A stretch of DNA of 64,000 nucleotides, from contig OY759261.1 in NCBI GenBank assembly GCA_963662155.1, forward strand, positions 49,652,414 to 49,716,413. The letters are read 5' to 3'. The notes beneath the pieces are model-generated. The model had not been told where the DNA came from. It worked only from the letters and a program-made list of their open reading frames with translations, and did not search any database. Origin of the DNA: Lamellibrachia columna. Its lineage: Eukaryota; Annelida; Polychaeta; Sabellida; Siboglinidae. The translations under genes were made by a program, and so were the position numbers. Shown here piece after piece: positions 47,382 to 59,929 of the stretch. The number at the start of each line of letters is the position of its first letter. The first letter of the stretch is position 1.

Positions 47382-47587
47382 TTATTGGAAACAAGAATCA
47401 TCATTGACAAAGTCACAAACTGCTGAAGAACACGCACCAGCGACCACAACTACAATGTAGAATCTATCCTTTGGCAAAGCATCGTATATGGCTAAAAGTT
47501 TCTGTTTGGTCACTGACTCCCTGGTGAACAGATGACAAACTGAAACTGCAGCAGGGATGACTGGCTTGACTGATTCAGATGGCTCCA
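47382..47587 (-). CDS. Candidate exon, unrecognised
   Basis: On the minus strand an acceptor-like TTACCTGTGCAG precedes an open frame with VSVCHLFTRESVTKQKLLAI then YDALPKDRFYIVVVVAGACS. The composition is protein-like, but I see no matching exon on either side and do not recognise the family. Confidence 0.25.
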
Positions 47588-47599
47588 CTGCACAGGTAA

Positions 47600-48850
47600 C
47601 ACTTCTTGACGTTCCAGGAAAACCTATGTGTGCAACATTGTATTTTATTCTACTAACCGGCAGACGTGATTCTGTTAAGTGACATATGTTAATGCAACGG
47701 GAATAGGGAATAAATAATTAATTTTGACTCCACTAAACTTATTTCCACCGAAGCAATTACTGATCCTGTTTGGAGCAAGCATGGGTAGGACGTTTTTACT
47801 GCTGTCACATTGCCAAATGTCAACAAACTGCGTTATAAATCATTATAAATCTATTGTTATATAAAGACGTACACAGTTACTGATTGTGAGCTGCTAAGTG
47901 ACAACTAATTTATTATAATAAAATACAGTAGCAGCTTATTTGGTGAATTTATCAGAACAGACTCATTAAATCTCATAAATCAATGGCACATCGGGATATA
48001 AAAAAGTATGTCAAACATATATAATGTTTCTGTCTGCTCATTGAAGCTTTGACACTATTATATATTATTAGGTTTTTGCACTATTTAAAACATGTAAAAT
48101 CATGAAATGTCTTTGTATGAACAGTGTAAGTCAAACAGAGATTGTTGGGTGAGGGTTGGTCACAGTGGATTTTGGGTGACCTAATGGCAGAGAGACCCCC
48201 ACATATACAGTGTGAATGCTAAATGCTAGTAAGTAGTTATATAGTTAGTACTTGCATCATTATCAATATTTGGTAGTTAGTCTGGCATAATACACCTGTT
48301 AATTATAGATATTTCTTGTACAGACCATTTGGGCGCCGGCATGCTTGCTGTGATAATGTATGTCGTTTTGATGGTGGATGCTTGCATAATTGCTAGCTCC
48401 TGATTTCTGATGCTAACTCATTATTACTGAATTAAATGTCATTGATTTGATCTAATTCACTCTACACTGGACTTGCATTGTTATTCTGCATAAAGTAAAT
48501 TAGATTGGTGGGTGAATCTTGGTGCAGAAGCGGTTTTGGTTCAGTGAAAAGGCGTGGAATATTGATTAGATTAAGTATTACTATTACATATAGATTATAC
48601 ATAAACTTATTATAGCCACATATTAGGAAACAGTTTTTATTAACATTTAGTCAGAGGCTGCATTTTAGCGTAAGTTAGTCCCGGACTGCGGCAGGGAAGT
48701 GAGCAAGCGAAAAATTTAATAGGGTTTGTTAATTGCAGTTCGAGAATCTAGTGAATATTGTAACAGGAGCTTTTTCTAACTGTACCTGTAGCTGTAGCTG
48801 TTACCTGTTCAGGTAAGTTGTATTATTGATAATGATGTCTTGTTGATTTA
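47600..48850. other. No gene seen
   Basis: AT-rich with short open frames only. A GTTCAG-GTAAGT donor-like site lies at about 48810. Confidence 0.4.
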
Positions 48851-48893
48851 TTGAACAGCAGTTCAACATCAGCATGGTCATAGCATCATTTAG

Positions 48894-49300
48894 CTGCAAG
48901 GGCAACAACATCAAAGTCAAGAGATGTCCCGGCTGCAAGGACAACAACAACACAGTCAAGAGATGTCCTGGCTTAAAGGACAACAACATCAAAGTCAAGA
49001 GATGTCCCGGCTGCAAGGACAACATCAAGGTCATGAGATATCCCAGCTGCAAGGACAACAACAACACGGTCAAGAGATGTCCCAGTTTCAAGGACAACAA
49101 CATCAAGGTCATGATATATCCTGGCTGCAAGGACAACAACAACATGGTCAAGAGATGTCCCAGTTTCAAGGACAACAACATCAAGGTCATGATATATCCT
49201 GGCTGCAAGGACAACAACAACATGGTCAAGAGATGTCCCAGCTTCGAGGACAACAACATCAAGGTCATGAGATATCCTGGCTGCAAGGACAACAACAAAT
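48894..49300 (+). repeat. 39-bp in-frame repeat encoding Gln-rich 13-residue units, about 10 copies
   Basis: Units encode LQGQQQHGQEMS-type sequence in one frame and KDNNIKVMIYPGC in another. A TTGAACAG acceptor-like site at about 48851-48858 and a TCTTAG-GTATAG donor-like end at 49304 bracket it as a possible exon. In the Gln-rich frame, one TAG (48891-48893) stands where CAG/CTG codons are expected. One unit is short by three bases. The Gln-rich frame resembles the coiled-coil and QQQ-rich segments at 42.1 kb and 25.7 kb. Confidence 0.6.
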
Positions 49301-49309
49301 CTTAGGTAT

Positions 49310-49890
49310 AGCTTATATTGATGTTTTCTTACCAGCTAATTGTCTTGAATACTATATAAAACATACACAAAATCAAAGATATATACATTGATGATAGAAA
49401 CAATCCTAATGTATTATTAATGTATTAAACAAAATAACAACTGTTGGAGAGAAAAACAGGTTCTGAATTTTTCGAGAATTGTGTTTGTCATTAATATCTA
49501 TTATTATCCATGTTTATTGGGATATGCTCTGTATTTAAATTATTTATTATATCCAACAGAACATCAGAACTTGTCTTGCTTTAATTTGCAGTCCTGTTGA
49601 GAGGTTAACACTGTTTCGCTCTGTGGAAGTTGATACCAACAGCAGAATACCGTGGAGGACTTTATCTGCATTGTCTACTTGTGCATGTTATCCCTAATTG
49701 ATTCTGCTAATAATCATTGGGACATTTTACAAATGAATAAGGGACATGGAATTACATAGTTGTTAAGGGGACAAATTGGTCTTGAAGTGGGTTAAGTCAT
49801 ATCTTAAAACCTGCAAATTTTATATTAGCAAAATTTACAATGTAAGTTGTCTGTATTGTGTCTCAAATTTACAATATATTTTGTCTTATG
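49310..49890. other. No gene seen
   Basis: AT-rich sequence between the 39-bp repeat and the second Gypsy relic. Confidence 0.4.
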
Positions 49891-49897
49891 TACAGAA

Positions 49898-50585
49898 TGA
49901 AATGCAAGTTTTGCGGATTACAGCGCATCATGAAAAAAGAAGTGTGTCCAGCGTTCGGAAAGCTGAATAATTTTCGTTCGGAATGATGAATCATTTTCAT
50001 TCGGAAAGAACAATCATTTTGTGGCTGTGTGTAAACAACGGGCGACACACCAGATAGACAGCGACCATGAATCCTTGGAACAGTTAACAACTGAGGAACT
50101 TCATGGGCTGGACAGAACTAAAATCTATGTGAACATGAGGATGATGAACTCTGGTAAATCGGTGAAGTTCCACATTGACAAAGAATCATCTGAGCACTTG
50201 TATCAAAATGTACGGCAGTCATGCTGACGGATACAACACTGAAATCAGGGACAAGTGACAAGATCAAGTTGGTAGAAGTTGCTAAAGTGATGATACATAA
50301 CATGTTCAATGAGAAGAAGTACAATGTGAAGATCTAACTCGATATTGGGGCTACGAGCATGTGAAGTGATGAAGTTCATCACAATAAATTAATCAAATGT
50401 TATGAGGTCAACCTACTAGAGTCATGTAGAACACCACATTATACCGTGAAACAGTTCCAATCTGTGTTCGATGATGAGGTTGGCACCCTGCCAGAAGTGC
50501 AACATTTGGAAAGAGACCCAGACGTGCTGGCTTCGGTGAGTCGAGTGAGAAGAATACGTGCCATATCAGATGATGTGAAAGCAGA
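49898..50585 (+). pseudogene. Gag end, protease and pre-RT part of Gypsy relic 2
   Basis: MKCKFCGLQRIMKKEVCPAF is a zinc knuckle of this lineage with its His replaced. VNMRMMNSGKSVKFHIDKES matches the protease N-terminal strand, but the active site is no longer D-T/S-G. QFQSVFDDEVGTLPEVQHLE is the linker just before reverse transcriptase. Stops and shifts occur throughout. Confidence 0.55.
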
Positions 50586-50586
50586 A

Positions 50587-52525
50587 CAACCAAAGGATGG
50601 AGACTGGTGACATCATTGAACAAGTGGAGCAACCAAAGGATGGAGACTGGTGACATCATTGAACAAGTGGAGCAACCAAAGGATGGAGACTGGTGACATC
50701 ATTGAACAAGTGGAGCAACCAAAGGATGGAGACTGGTGACATCATTGAACAAGTGGAGCAACCAAAGGATGGAGACTGGTGACATCATTGAACAAGTGGA
50801 GCAACCAACGGATGGAGACTGGTGACATCATTGAACAAGTGGAGCAACCAACGGATGGAGACTGGTGACATCATTGAACAAGTGGAGCAACCAACGGATG
50901 GAGACTGGTGACATCATTGAACAAGTGGAGCAACCAACGGATGGAGACTGGTGACATCATTGAACAAGTGGAGCAACCAACGGATGGAGACTGGTGACAT
51001 CATTGAACAAGTGGAGCAACCAACGGATGGAGACTGGTGACATCATTGAACAAGTGGAGCAACCAACGGATGGAGACTGGTGACATCATTGAACAAGTGG
51101 AGCAACCAAAGGATGGAGACTGGTGACATCATTGAACAAGTGGAGCAACCAACGGATGGAGACTGGTGACATCATTGAACAAGTGGAGCAACCAACGGAT
51201 GGAGACTGGTGACATCATTGAACAAGTGGAGCAACCAACGGATGGAGACTGGTGACATCATTGAACAAGTGGAGCAACCAACGGATGGAGACAGGTGACA
51301 TCATTGAACAAGTGGAGCAACCAAAGGATGGAGACTGGTGACATCATTGAACAAGTGGAGCAACCAAAGGATGGAGACTGGTGACATCATTGAACAAGTG
51401 GAGCAACCAAAGGATGGAGACTGGTGACATCATTGAACAAGTGGAGCAACCAAAGGATGGAGACTGGTGACATCATTGAACAAGTGGAGCAACCAACGGA
51501 TGGAGACTGGTGACATCATTGAACAAGTGGAGCAACCAACGGATGGAGACAGGTGACATCATTGAACAAGTGGAGCAACCAAAGGATGGAGACTGGTGAC
51601 ATCATTGAACAAGTGGAGCAACCAAAGGATGGAGACTGGTGACATCATTGAACAAGTGGAGCAACCAAAGGATGGAGACTGGTGACATCATTGAACAAGT
51701 GGAGCAACCAACGGATGGAGACTGGTGACATCATTGAACAAGTGGAGCAACCAACGGATGGAGACTGGTGACATCATTGAACAAGTGGAGCAACCAACGG
51801 ATGGAGACTGGTGACATCATTGAACAAGTGGAGCAACCAACGGATGGAGACTGGTGACATCATTGAACAAGTGGAGCAACCAACGGATGGAGACTGGTGA
51901 CATCATTGAACAAGTGGAGCAACCAACGGATGGAGACTGGTGACATCATTGAACAAGTGGAGCAACCAACGGATGGAGACTGGTGACATCATTGAACAAG
52001 TGGAGCAACCAACGGATGGAGACAGGTGACATCATTGAACAAGTGGAGCAACCAACGGATGGAGACTGGTGACATCATTGAACAAGTGGAGCAACCAACG
52101 GATGGAGACTGGTGACATCATTGAACAAGTGGAGCAACCAACGGATGGAGACTGGTGACATCATTGAACAAGTGGAGCAACCAACGGATGGAGACTGGTG
52201 ACATCATTGAACAAGTGGAGCAACCAACGGATGGAGACTGGTGACATCATTGAACAAGTGGAGCAACCAACGGATGGAGACTGGTGACATCATTGAACAA
52301 GTGGAGCAACCAACGGATGGAGACTGGTGACATCATTGAACAAGTGGAGCAACCAACGGATGGAGACTGGTGACATCATTGAACAAGTGGAGCAACCAAC
52401 GGATGGAGACTGGTGACATCATTGAACAAGTGGAGCAACCAACGGATGGAGACTGGTGACATCATTGAACAAGTGGAGCAACCAACGGATGGAGACTGGT
52501 GACATCATTGAAAAACTGGAGCAAC
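50587..52525. repeat. 43-bp satellite copied from reverse transcriptase codons, about 45 units
   Basis: The unit holds CAACCAACGGATGGAGACTG, GTGACATCATTGAACAAGTG, GAG; successive CAACC motifs are 43 bp apart (50587, 50630). Two variants (CCAACGG and CCAAAGG) occur in blocks; a few units have GACAGG for GACTGG. The last unit merges into intact reverse transcriptase codons reading RMETGDIIEKLEQPT. The unit is therefore that 14-codon piece plus one base. The period is not divisible by three, so any frame is destroyed. Confidence 0.97.
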
Positions 52526-52850
52526 CAACGGCATGTGAGAGTAGCCTAGCGACAGCAGTGAAACCAAATGGCAGGGTATACAAAGACCCACAACAGTTGA
52601 ACAAGGCTCTCAAGAGGGAGCGCTACTTGACACCGCTATTGACGACATCTTGCAGATGTTACAAGAGGCCAAAGTGTTCAGTCGTAGATCTTAAATCGGG
52701 CTATTGGCACGTGTGGCTAGACAGAGACTCATATCTCAAGACGACTTTCAACACTGGTCTCGGATGCTATCGATGGTTACATCTTCCATTTGGCGTCAAC
52801 GTTTCTGCGGAAATCTTCCAATGAAAGCTTCATCAAGCTCTTGACAGACC
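52480..52850 (+). pseudogene. pol: Reverse transcriptase N-terminal half of Gypsy relic 2
   Basis: Signatures in order: RMETGDIIEKLEQPTA, SSLATAVKPNGRVY, DPQQLNKALKRERY, VVDLKSGYWHVWLD, TTFNTGLGCYRWLHLPFGVN and SAEIFQ, then a stop. This is close to the Gypsy consensus (D-P-x-x-L-N-x-A-L-K-R and F-G-R-Y-R-W-L-R-L-P-F-G), with one local frame change. The Y-x-D-D block is missing before the insertion at 52921. Confidence 0.85.
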
Positions 52851-52920
52851 GAGATGATTGTCACACATCAGCACGACGAGAGACTTACAGCCCTACTAAA
52901 AAGATGTGAACAGCTGGGAT

Positions 52921-54334
52921 CAGGCCCTTAGCCAGAAATAAAATTTTGCCAGTTTTGAACATTCTAAAAAAACTGAAAAGCGCAAACGGCTTCCACAGAC
53001 GCCGTTTGTGTCTATGACAGCCATTATTGGCCAAACCGATTTTTTTTAATGGCAAGCCAATGCTGGTTGATACAATGACAGCAATTATTGGCCCATTTCG
53101 TTTTTGCACTGGTAAGCCAATGCAAGTTGAGCAAATGTTTAAATGACAGCCAATATTGGCCGAATTAGGTTTTTTCAATGATAGGCCAAGTCCAGGTTAA
53201 CCATTATTGGCCCAATCAAGTTTTCTACCTATGCAGTGAGGTTGGCATTATCACCTGCACAGTAATACTAGAAGCAGCAATAGAAGAAGAGCCAACACAT
53301 GGTTTATGAAAATGTAATCTTAAGACTTTAAGTACATGCATGCAAATATGTCTAATATGAACAAATATGATTACAATCACACTCAAAATCAAATGCTTGA
53401 CACTAAAAGTAAAGCAATACAAGAAATAAAAATAGAACACACAGCACTCAGTAATACAATTGGTTTTGAAAGTAATACATTGAAACATTACTTCTTTGAT
53501 AAAACAGCAATCATCCAGATTCAGTATTGCCTATTGCCTGGACAAAAAAACAATATGAATTTACTATTCTTGGTTTGCCTGCTGCTTGAGCTGAGGAACC
53601 AGGAAACTGCTGCCAATAGTAGGGCCTACACGCCGGTTATGTATGTGAATCGGAGCCCGAATCAGATTCAATTTCGAATATACCAAGATCGCGTTTGGCC
53701 ACTGCAGAGTGCTAGCGGTGAGCGACAATACAGTAGCGTCTTGATTACTAGCGGCAGGCACATCAACGTTATGGATCTCCACCAACGTAACAAAGGATGC
53801 TGACTTGGACTGTTCAGGGACAATCGCAGGAACGCTGCTTTTATTCACGTTTACAAAAAAGGCATTGATTGTCGTGAACTTTGTCGTTGACATATCGCAT
53901 CTTTTCACTCGCTTGGCAGGTGCCATTTTGAACTCACCCCACGACACCCGGGTCACGGGATTGTTTCTTCAAATGAGAGCGCCACTGGGTAGGCTCTGAG
54001 AAAGGCCATAGAAATACATTTTCTAACCAATGACGTACACGACTACAATAAATAGAGATCAACAACAGTACCACTATTTTCAAATAATGTCAAGGTTAAA
54101 AACATATTGTCTTATTACTTATAGATTGACAGTATTCACTATTCTGCCACAGACAACATTCGTTGAATCACGACCGCGTGCCCCAAGAGTCACCAAGACA
54201 GTTAAAAAAAAAATTATTATGAAAAAATCTCATATTTATTGTAAAAAGAAAAAGCCCACCTTTTATTTTATCCATCATCGTAAGACCTTTGCCCGTCATC
54301 AAGACGGGCAGACGGGTCCTTGGCTAAGGGCCTG
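52921..54334. mobile_element. hAT-like non-autonomous transposon inserted in Gypsy relic 2
   Basis: Ends are CAGGCCCTTAGCCA and TGGCTAAGGGCCTG (14-bp inverted). Flanks GCTGGGAT (52913-52920) and GTTGGGAT (54335-54342) form an 8-bp target duplication with one mismatch. Removing the element rejoins Gypsy reverse transcriptase sequence. Inside the left end, about four degenerate 65-bp subterminal repeats (CCATTATTGGCC, then AAGCCAATG) lie at 53010-53225. An 8-bp duplication, CAGG start and subterminal repeats fit the hAT superfamily. Confidence 0.8.
53564..53956 (-). CDS. Open frame inside the hAT-like element
   Basis: A 130-codon frame; a start at the second Met (MAPAKRVKRCDMSTTKFTTI) lies in a good Kozak context, GGTGCCATTTTG complement. 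The N-terminus is basic and Ser/Thr-rich. No zinc finger or catalytic core is visible, so it is probably a leftover first exon of a transposase. Function not established. Confidence 0.3.
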   Translation of the reverse strand: MTRVSWGEFKMAPAKRVKRCDMSTTKFTTINAFFVNVNKSSVPAIVPEQSKSASFVTLVEIHNVDVPAASNQDATVLSLTASTLQWPNAILVYSKLNLIRAPIHIHNRRVGPTIGSSFLVPQLKQQANQE

Positions 54335-54342
54335 GTTGGGAT

Positions 54343-55013
54343 AAAATTCAACAAGGTGAAGATGCAGTTGAGGTGGTCTAACATCAAGTTCCTAGGACAT
54401 CTGGTGACAGAGGCGGGTCTACGTCCAAATCCGGAGGTGTGATGCGTGCAAGATATGACTGAACCAGCAGATGTGTGTGAACTGAGGACATTCCTGGGAT
54501 TCACACAGTACCTTGTGATGTTTCTCCCAAATCCCTCTGGCATCACAGAGTCGATGAGACAACAGACCAAGCAGGGAGCACACTGGCAGTGGGGAGTCTC
54601 CCAGAGAGAGGCATTCCTATCTACTAAAGCAATGATGACAACAGAGCCACTACTTCGATACTACAGACCTGAGGTGGAACTGACAATCCATTGTGACACG
54701 AGCGACAAGGGCCTGGGTGCAGCCCTACTCCAAGGCAGTCAACCACTCGCATACAGCAGCCGTGCTCTCACTGAAACAGAAGATGCAGAACCATTGAGAA
54801 GGAATGCTAGCAGTGGTCTGGTCTGTTTAGAAATATCACCAACACACATCTGGAAGGCACACTGCAGTATACTTGGACCACAAGTTACTGGAGCGTATCA
54901 TGACTAAACCCCTGAAGGATGTTCCAAACCACCTGCAAAACATGCATACGAGACTGCAGCAGTATGATGTCACTGTTGTGTACATGCCAGGAGAGGATCA
55001 ACACCTGACTGAC
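54343..55013 (+). pseudogene. RT tail and RNase H of Gypsy relic 2
   Basis: KMQLRWSNIKFLGHLVTEAG (thumb region, F-L-G-H), then ELRTFLGFTQYL, and the RNase H part: LTIHCDTSDKGLGAALLQGS and PLAYSSRALTETE. The linker LQQYDVTVVYMPGEDQ precedes the second insertion. Frame changes occur near 54440 and 54870. Confidence 0.8.
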
Positions 55014-56934
55014 CAGAGTTGTTTGATTTAAATCAATTGATTTAAATTACTCCAAAAAAAATATTTATGATTTTTTTATTTACAATTTTTTTAATCGGTG
55101 ATTTATATGAATTTAACATAAATAATTGTTTACAAGCATCGAGATCAGTTTTGTGTATGTTTGAGCTTTTCCCTTTCTGAATGCAGTAAATCCACACAAA
55201 CTTGTCTTCCAGAGGAAATATCTTTTCAACTCAGAAGCCCTGAGTTAAAGTCCACTCAGAACTTGTGCTAGTTGTTACCAGTTCAGTAGGTTGACTCAAG
55301 TGAGACAGTCTGGGCTACAGACTAATAACTGTACCAGTTTGCAGTCTGGCTAGAGACCCTTAGAGTAGGCAGAGCACTGGACAGGTGCTAATCCACCCTC
55401 TCAGCAAACAATAATTATCAGGGCTACAGCCACAGACACACAGCATGCTGTCCTTTCCAAGACAGATTATGCAACTACAAGGAGTGAGGCCTTGTGGACA
55501 TCTTCTAATGGGTGGATTCATCCCAATGAGTGCCACGAACAATTTAAAATTGGATCTGGCGCTATATCAAATAAAATATATTATTATTATACATGTATTT
55601 TAAAACGACAGTTTTGTTGCTGTTGTAAATCAAACTATGTTATAATTATATAACTTTATGTAAGCAAAAATCATGTACCTCTGTTAACCCTTTAGACCTC
55701 AGTGTGTTTCTGTGTAAAGCCCCTGGTTCCTCAGAGATTAGGTCAGATTCTGAAAAAAAATGGGGGTGTCCGTTTTTGGGTCGTAGCTCTTTTATTATTG
55801 AATTTGCATTATTGCAAGTTATAATTATTTTAAAGAACATAGAATGCTCTTCAAATTGGGTGTATATATGTTTTTGTATGAATAAAATTTTTTTTCCATA
55901 TCTCAGTAGGTGCGCCAGTATCTCGGTATTTCACTATAACATGTCATGTTATATGCCATAACTTTTCTATGCTTCATTACTTACTGCTACAAGTTGTTGT
56001 TTTTTTAAAGATAATTTAATTACCTACATATTAGTACCAAAATTGTTATTATATCTAAAATATGTTGCTCATAGTGGAGTACTATGGAAGAATACTTGAC
56101 AAATCTGCGAAGCAGAAATTAAATATGGGCCATATCACTATATGGCGTCTACCTTCAATGCACACCATGTTGCAGTGCTGCAATTTATATTATAGTAAAT
56201 GCAATTGAATAAACTATATATTGGTACAACAGATGTCATTGTATCAGAAATATTTTGCCCAAACAAGACGTGGTAGAAAAAAAACACCACCGGATGATTA
56301 TTTCAACACCGAACATAATCATTGACTGCTGTGTAACTTTTTTATTATCAATATTGTACTGAAGCAACTTAGTTTTATTATAAAGATCAGAGAAATACCT
56401 ACACAATGGTACCTGAAATGTCAATTGTGACGGCTTGAATTAGAGATACTGAAAAAAAAACAATAACACAGTTTTGACACTTCCGCACATATATGAGTGT
56501 GTATAGCAATACATAATTTCCTATATGTATGAACAACTAGCAAATGTGGGATAAGTTAGCATACTCCATGTCAGTGCTGCTCTAACTAACTAGTAATAAA
56601 GAAACAATTATATAAAATGTGTGAATATTTATTTTCTGTTGCAACTATGAAAATCACTAAACTCGAAACTAAAACACTACAGTTTGAACAACCAGTGGCC
56701 ACTCGTGAATGTTTCTAATCTAACTCTGACCTTGCACAACTAAACTCTACACTACAGTTCAAATATCCACTGGCTACTCGTGTGAATACAGTTCGATCAC
56801 TCATGGTACTTCCTGAAGCACGAGCAATACCACGTGCAGCAGTGTCCTCAGTCTCTGTGTCATCAGAATCAGCGTCATCGGATTCCGAGTCACTCCATTG
56901 CTGCAAACATGTTGAAAACATTTTAGTAACACAT

Positions 56935-57175
56935 AAAATGGCATAACATTACCAGCACGGTGTAGCCCCATGTTGATACTACATGTAACATAACATTACT
57001 AGCATGGTGTAGCCCCATGTTGATACTACATGTAACATAACATTACTAGCATGGTGTAGCCCCATGTTGATGCTACATGTAACATAACATTACTAGCATG
57101 GTGTAGCCCCATGTTGATGCTACATGTAACATAACATTACCAGCATGGTGTAGCCCCATGTTGATACTACATGTA
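56935..57175. repeat. 47-bp minisatellite, 5 units, in the piggyBac intron
   Basis: The unit holds AACATAACATTACTAGCATG, GTGTAGCCCCATGTTGATAC and TACATGT. Units differ at TACCAG/TACTAG and GATAC/GATGC. Confidence 0.93.
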
Positions 57176-57260
57176 ACTCTGCCTGAAAAAGGTTGGCAGC
57201 ACAAAATGTGTCAATCTTTAGTCCTGTGTTCATACTAACATTTTGTACTACCATGGAGCA

Positions 57261-57374
<114 letters not shown>

Positions 57375-58499
57375 CAATGTATAAAATAGGTGTTCATTAG
57401 CAGTGCTATTACTAGACTACACAAACATACAAGCAGGAGGTGTAAATCTTTGGCTTATGCATAGGCATTAGTCATAATAATTTTTTGCATGCGCATTACA
57501 CCACCGCAGGCATAGTGATCAGTAGCAATACATCATATTATTTATTACTAATATTATAAGATATATACATCTAAAAGTGTCAGACAAGGATGGATGTAAA
57601 CAGTACTTATAAAGCCATTTATAAATGTTGACAACCCACTCCCAATGTCATTACTGTGTGACTGGGAGTGCCTGGACACATCCACAGGCACAGCTGTCAA
57701 GACTCAAGTGTCTGCCTCGGTCAAAACAACAACAAGTGAACAACAGGACAGTCCAGCAAGTTATAACACTTACAAATCCCACAATAATACAGCTACCAGA
57801 TCGTCCTACTATGTCCTAATCGAAATACGAATAGCGCATTGACTTCGTGCAATAATAAGGGAGTACGGAACTCGTAGCTTGTTTACAAAATGGGCGTGAC
57901 CGACCAACTTCCCTGACAACAACAATATCAATGATCGTCATGCCAAAGCATCGAACAAAGTCGCATATAATTACCTGAACTTCGATGTCTGAAGCACTTT
58001 CTTCCATATCGCTGTCATCGCAAACACATTGACAAACTTCTTCTGCAGTCAAACGACTAGGACCAGCAGACGCCATTTTGCAAACTCAAAAACTGGGGCA
58101 GCTCGAAAAACGCGTGAAACTCCGATAAGTCGAATAGCAACATTCACTAGAAATACCCACAATGCATTGCCAATATGTTAATGCTTCATGCTGAATGTGT
58201 TTCAAAAGTATCCTCCAGAGAGCGCCTCTGGAATAGATGAAACCATAACGCTAACATTTTCGGGCGGGTTTGGCCGACTTGAGGAGTCGGAACTCGGGCG
58301 GGTTTGGCCGACTTGAGGTCTAAAGGGTTAAGACAAGTACCCAAATTGATTTGAATAGAACATGTTTGAAAGAGTTTATAAATATAAACATCTATATAAA
58401 TAATGTCTATATGCCAGATAAAAAAAAAATCTCATTTAAATAAAAAAAATCAGATTTTTTATTTAAAAAATCTTAATTTTTTTCAACCCTGTGGCTGAC

Positions 58500-59090
58500 A
58501 CTCAGGATCGCAGCAACCACAGAGTGACCGATGAGAGTCCCTCAAGAAACAAAGAGGAAGAGATGGTGAATGCAGTGGGGCACAGCCTAATGGGGAACTG
58601 TGGCTAAAGGAGCTGGTGAGACAAACCGCAGCGGTGAGAGCCTACAGACCCTGAAGAGAATGATTCTGGCTGGTTGGCCAGATGACAGAAGCACGGTGCC
58701 AGACGTAACCATGCCATACTATCATTTCCGAACTAGCAGTATATGAAGGAACTATCTACAGAGGTGAGCAAGCAGTCATTCCCACATCCATGAGGCCAGC
58801 CCATCAGGCAAGAGATCCAGTTCACACTTGGGAGTACATTCATGCCTACGCTGAGCCAGGGAATGTGTATACTGACTGGGAATTAACTCGGAACTAGAGG
58901 TCTATATATCCAGATGTGAAATATGTCGAGTTGTACGTAGAGTTCATGAAGTTTGCAGACAAGTGGAACTTTGAACATAGAACATCCAGTCGCCTTTTCT
59001 GCACCAGGGAATCGTCTGTGATGTTCATTGACGACACGCAGCTGGTTTTGCTCAACATATTTGGTGTGGAGGCAATTGTACTGTAGTTGT
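58500..59090 (+). pseudogene. Integrase remains of Gypsy relic 2
   Basis: LAVYEGTIYRGEQAVIPTSM is the segment before the integrase zinc finger. Further on, VEFMKFADKWNFEHRTSS matches the end of the integrase core (F-x-x-W-x-F-x-H-x-T-S-S). The catalytic Asp residues between them are lost by a deletion. Confidence 0.65.
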
Positions 59091-59403
59091 CAACTAACCC
59101 CATACACCAACTGTCTTCTTTGATTGTCATCATATTGACAAACAACAATGCATATAATAGTTTTGTTCAAAGACCTAGGGATATTGGCTAAGATGTGAGG
59201 TTTCATGAGAAAAACAACTGTTAAAACTTCACGGCAATCCAAAGTGACCACTCAGGCACTCACACATGTGGTTCTGATTAAATGACTGTGAACAAAAAAA
59301 GAGAGAACACCAGATATCTCACTGCTGATTTTTGTCTGTGACAATGTGAATGATATAAAACTTGAAAACACCATTTTTTTGGGCCTTCAAAAACGTTACA
59401 CGC

Positions 59404-59506
59404 AAAGGGACCCAGGTGTTGTAAGCTTGAAGGGACCCAGGTGTTGTAAGCTTGAAGGGACCAAGGTGTTGTAAGCTTGAAGGGACCCATGTGTTGTAAG
59501 CTTGCA
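59404..59506. repeat. 25-bp minisatellite, 4 units
   Basis: The unit is AAGCTTGAAGGGACCCAGGT then GTTGT. Confidence 0.93.
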
Positions 59507-59519
59507 ATAAAACAAATTA

Positions 59520-59925
59520 GCTTTGTCTTTCTGCTGCTGCTTGGATCTTGTTGCCAATACATTGCTCTACCAATGTGTGAAGTATGGACAGAATGTGTCC
59601 TGATTGCCTATTAAGTATCCTTGCCAAGAAATATGTTTTTATTAATGTTAATGCAGCCATTTTGGATGAAAATACAGGCACATGGTAAAATTGCCACATG
59701 GTAAAATTGCCACACGTTTTTTCTGTTTACTTACCCTATAGATAACATACAAACAAATTGCTTTTGGCAAGTAAATTGCATGGTTGTTGCCCACCGCGGA
59801 GCATGTGCCGGGCGCCGACGTCGGTCGTCCGACTTAACAATGAATAACTTATAAATATGATTAACACAACATCACAGTTTAAATTACTCACACATTATAA
59901 CTGTAGAAAATTTCAACCACCGACA
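59520..59925. other. No gene seen
   Basis: Unique-looking sequence between the minisatellite and the LINE. CACATGGTAAAATTGC is repeated in tandem at 59680-59713. Confidence 0.4.
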
Positions 59926-59929
59926 TAAT

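Noticed and set aside
58894..59148. Minus-strand frame of 84 codons containing DDS
   Set aside because: First looked like a reverse transcriptase block, but the plus strand reads integrase FMKFADKWNFEH in the same place, so it is a shadow.
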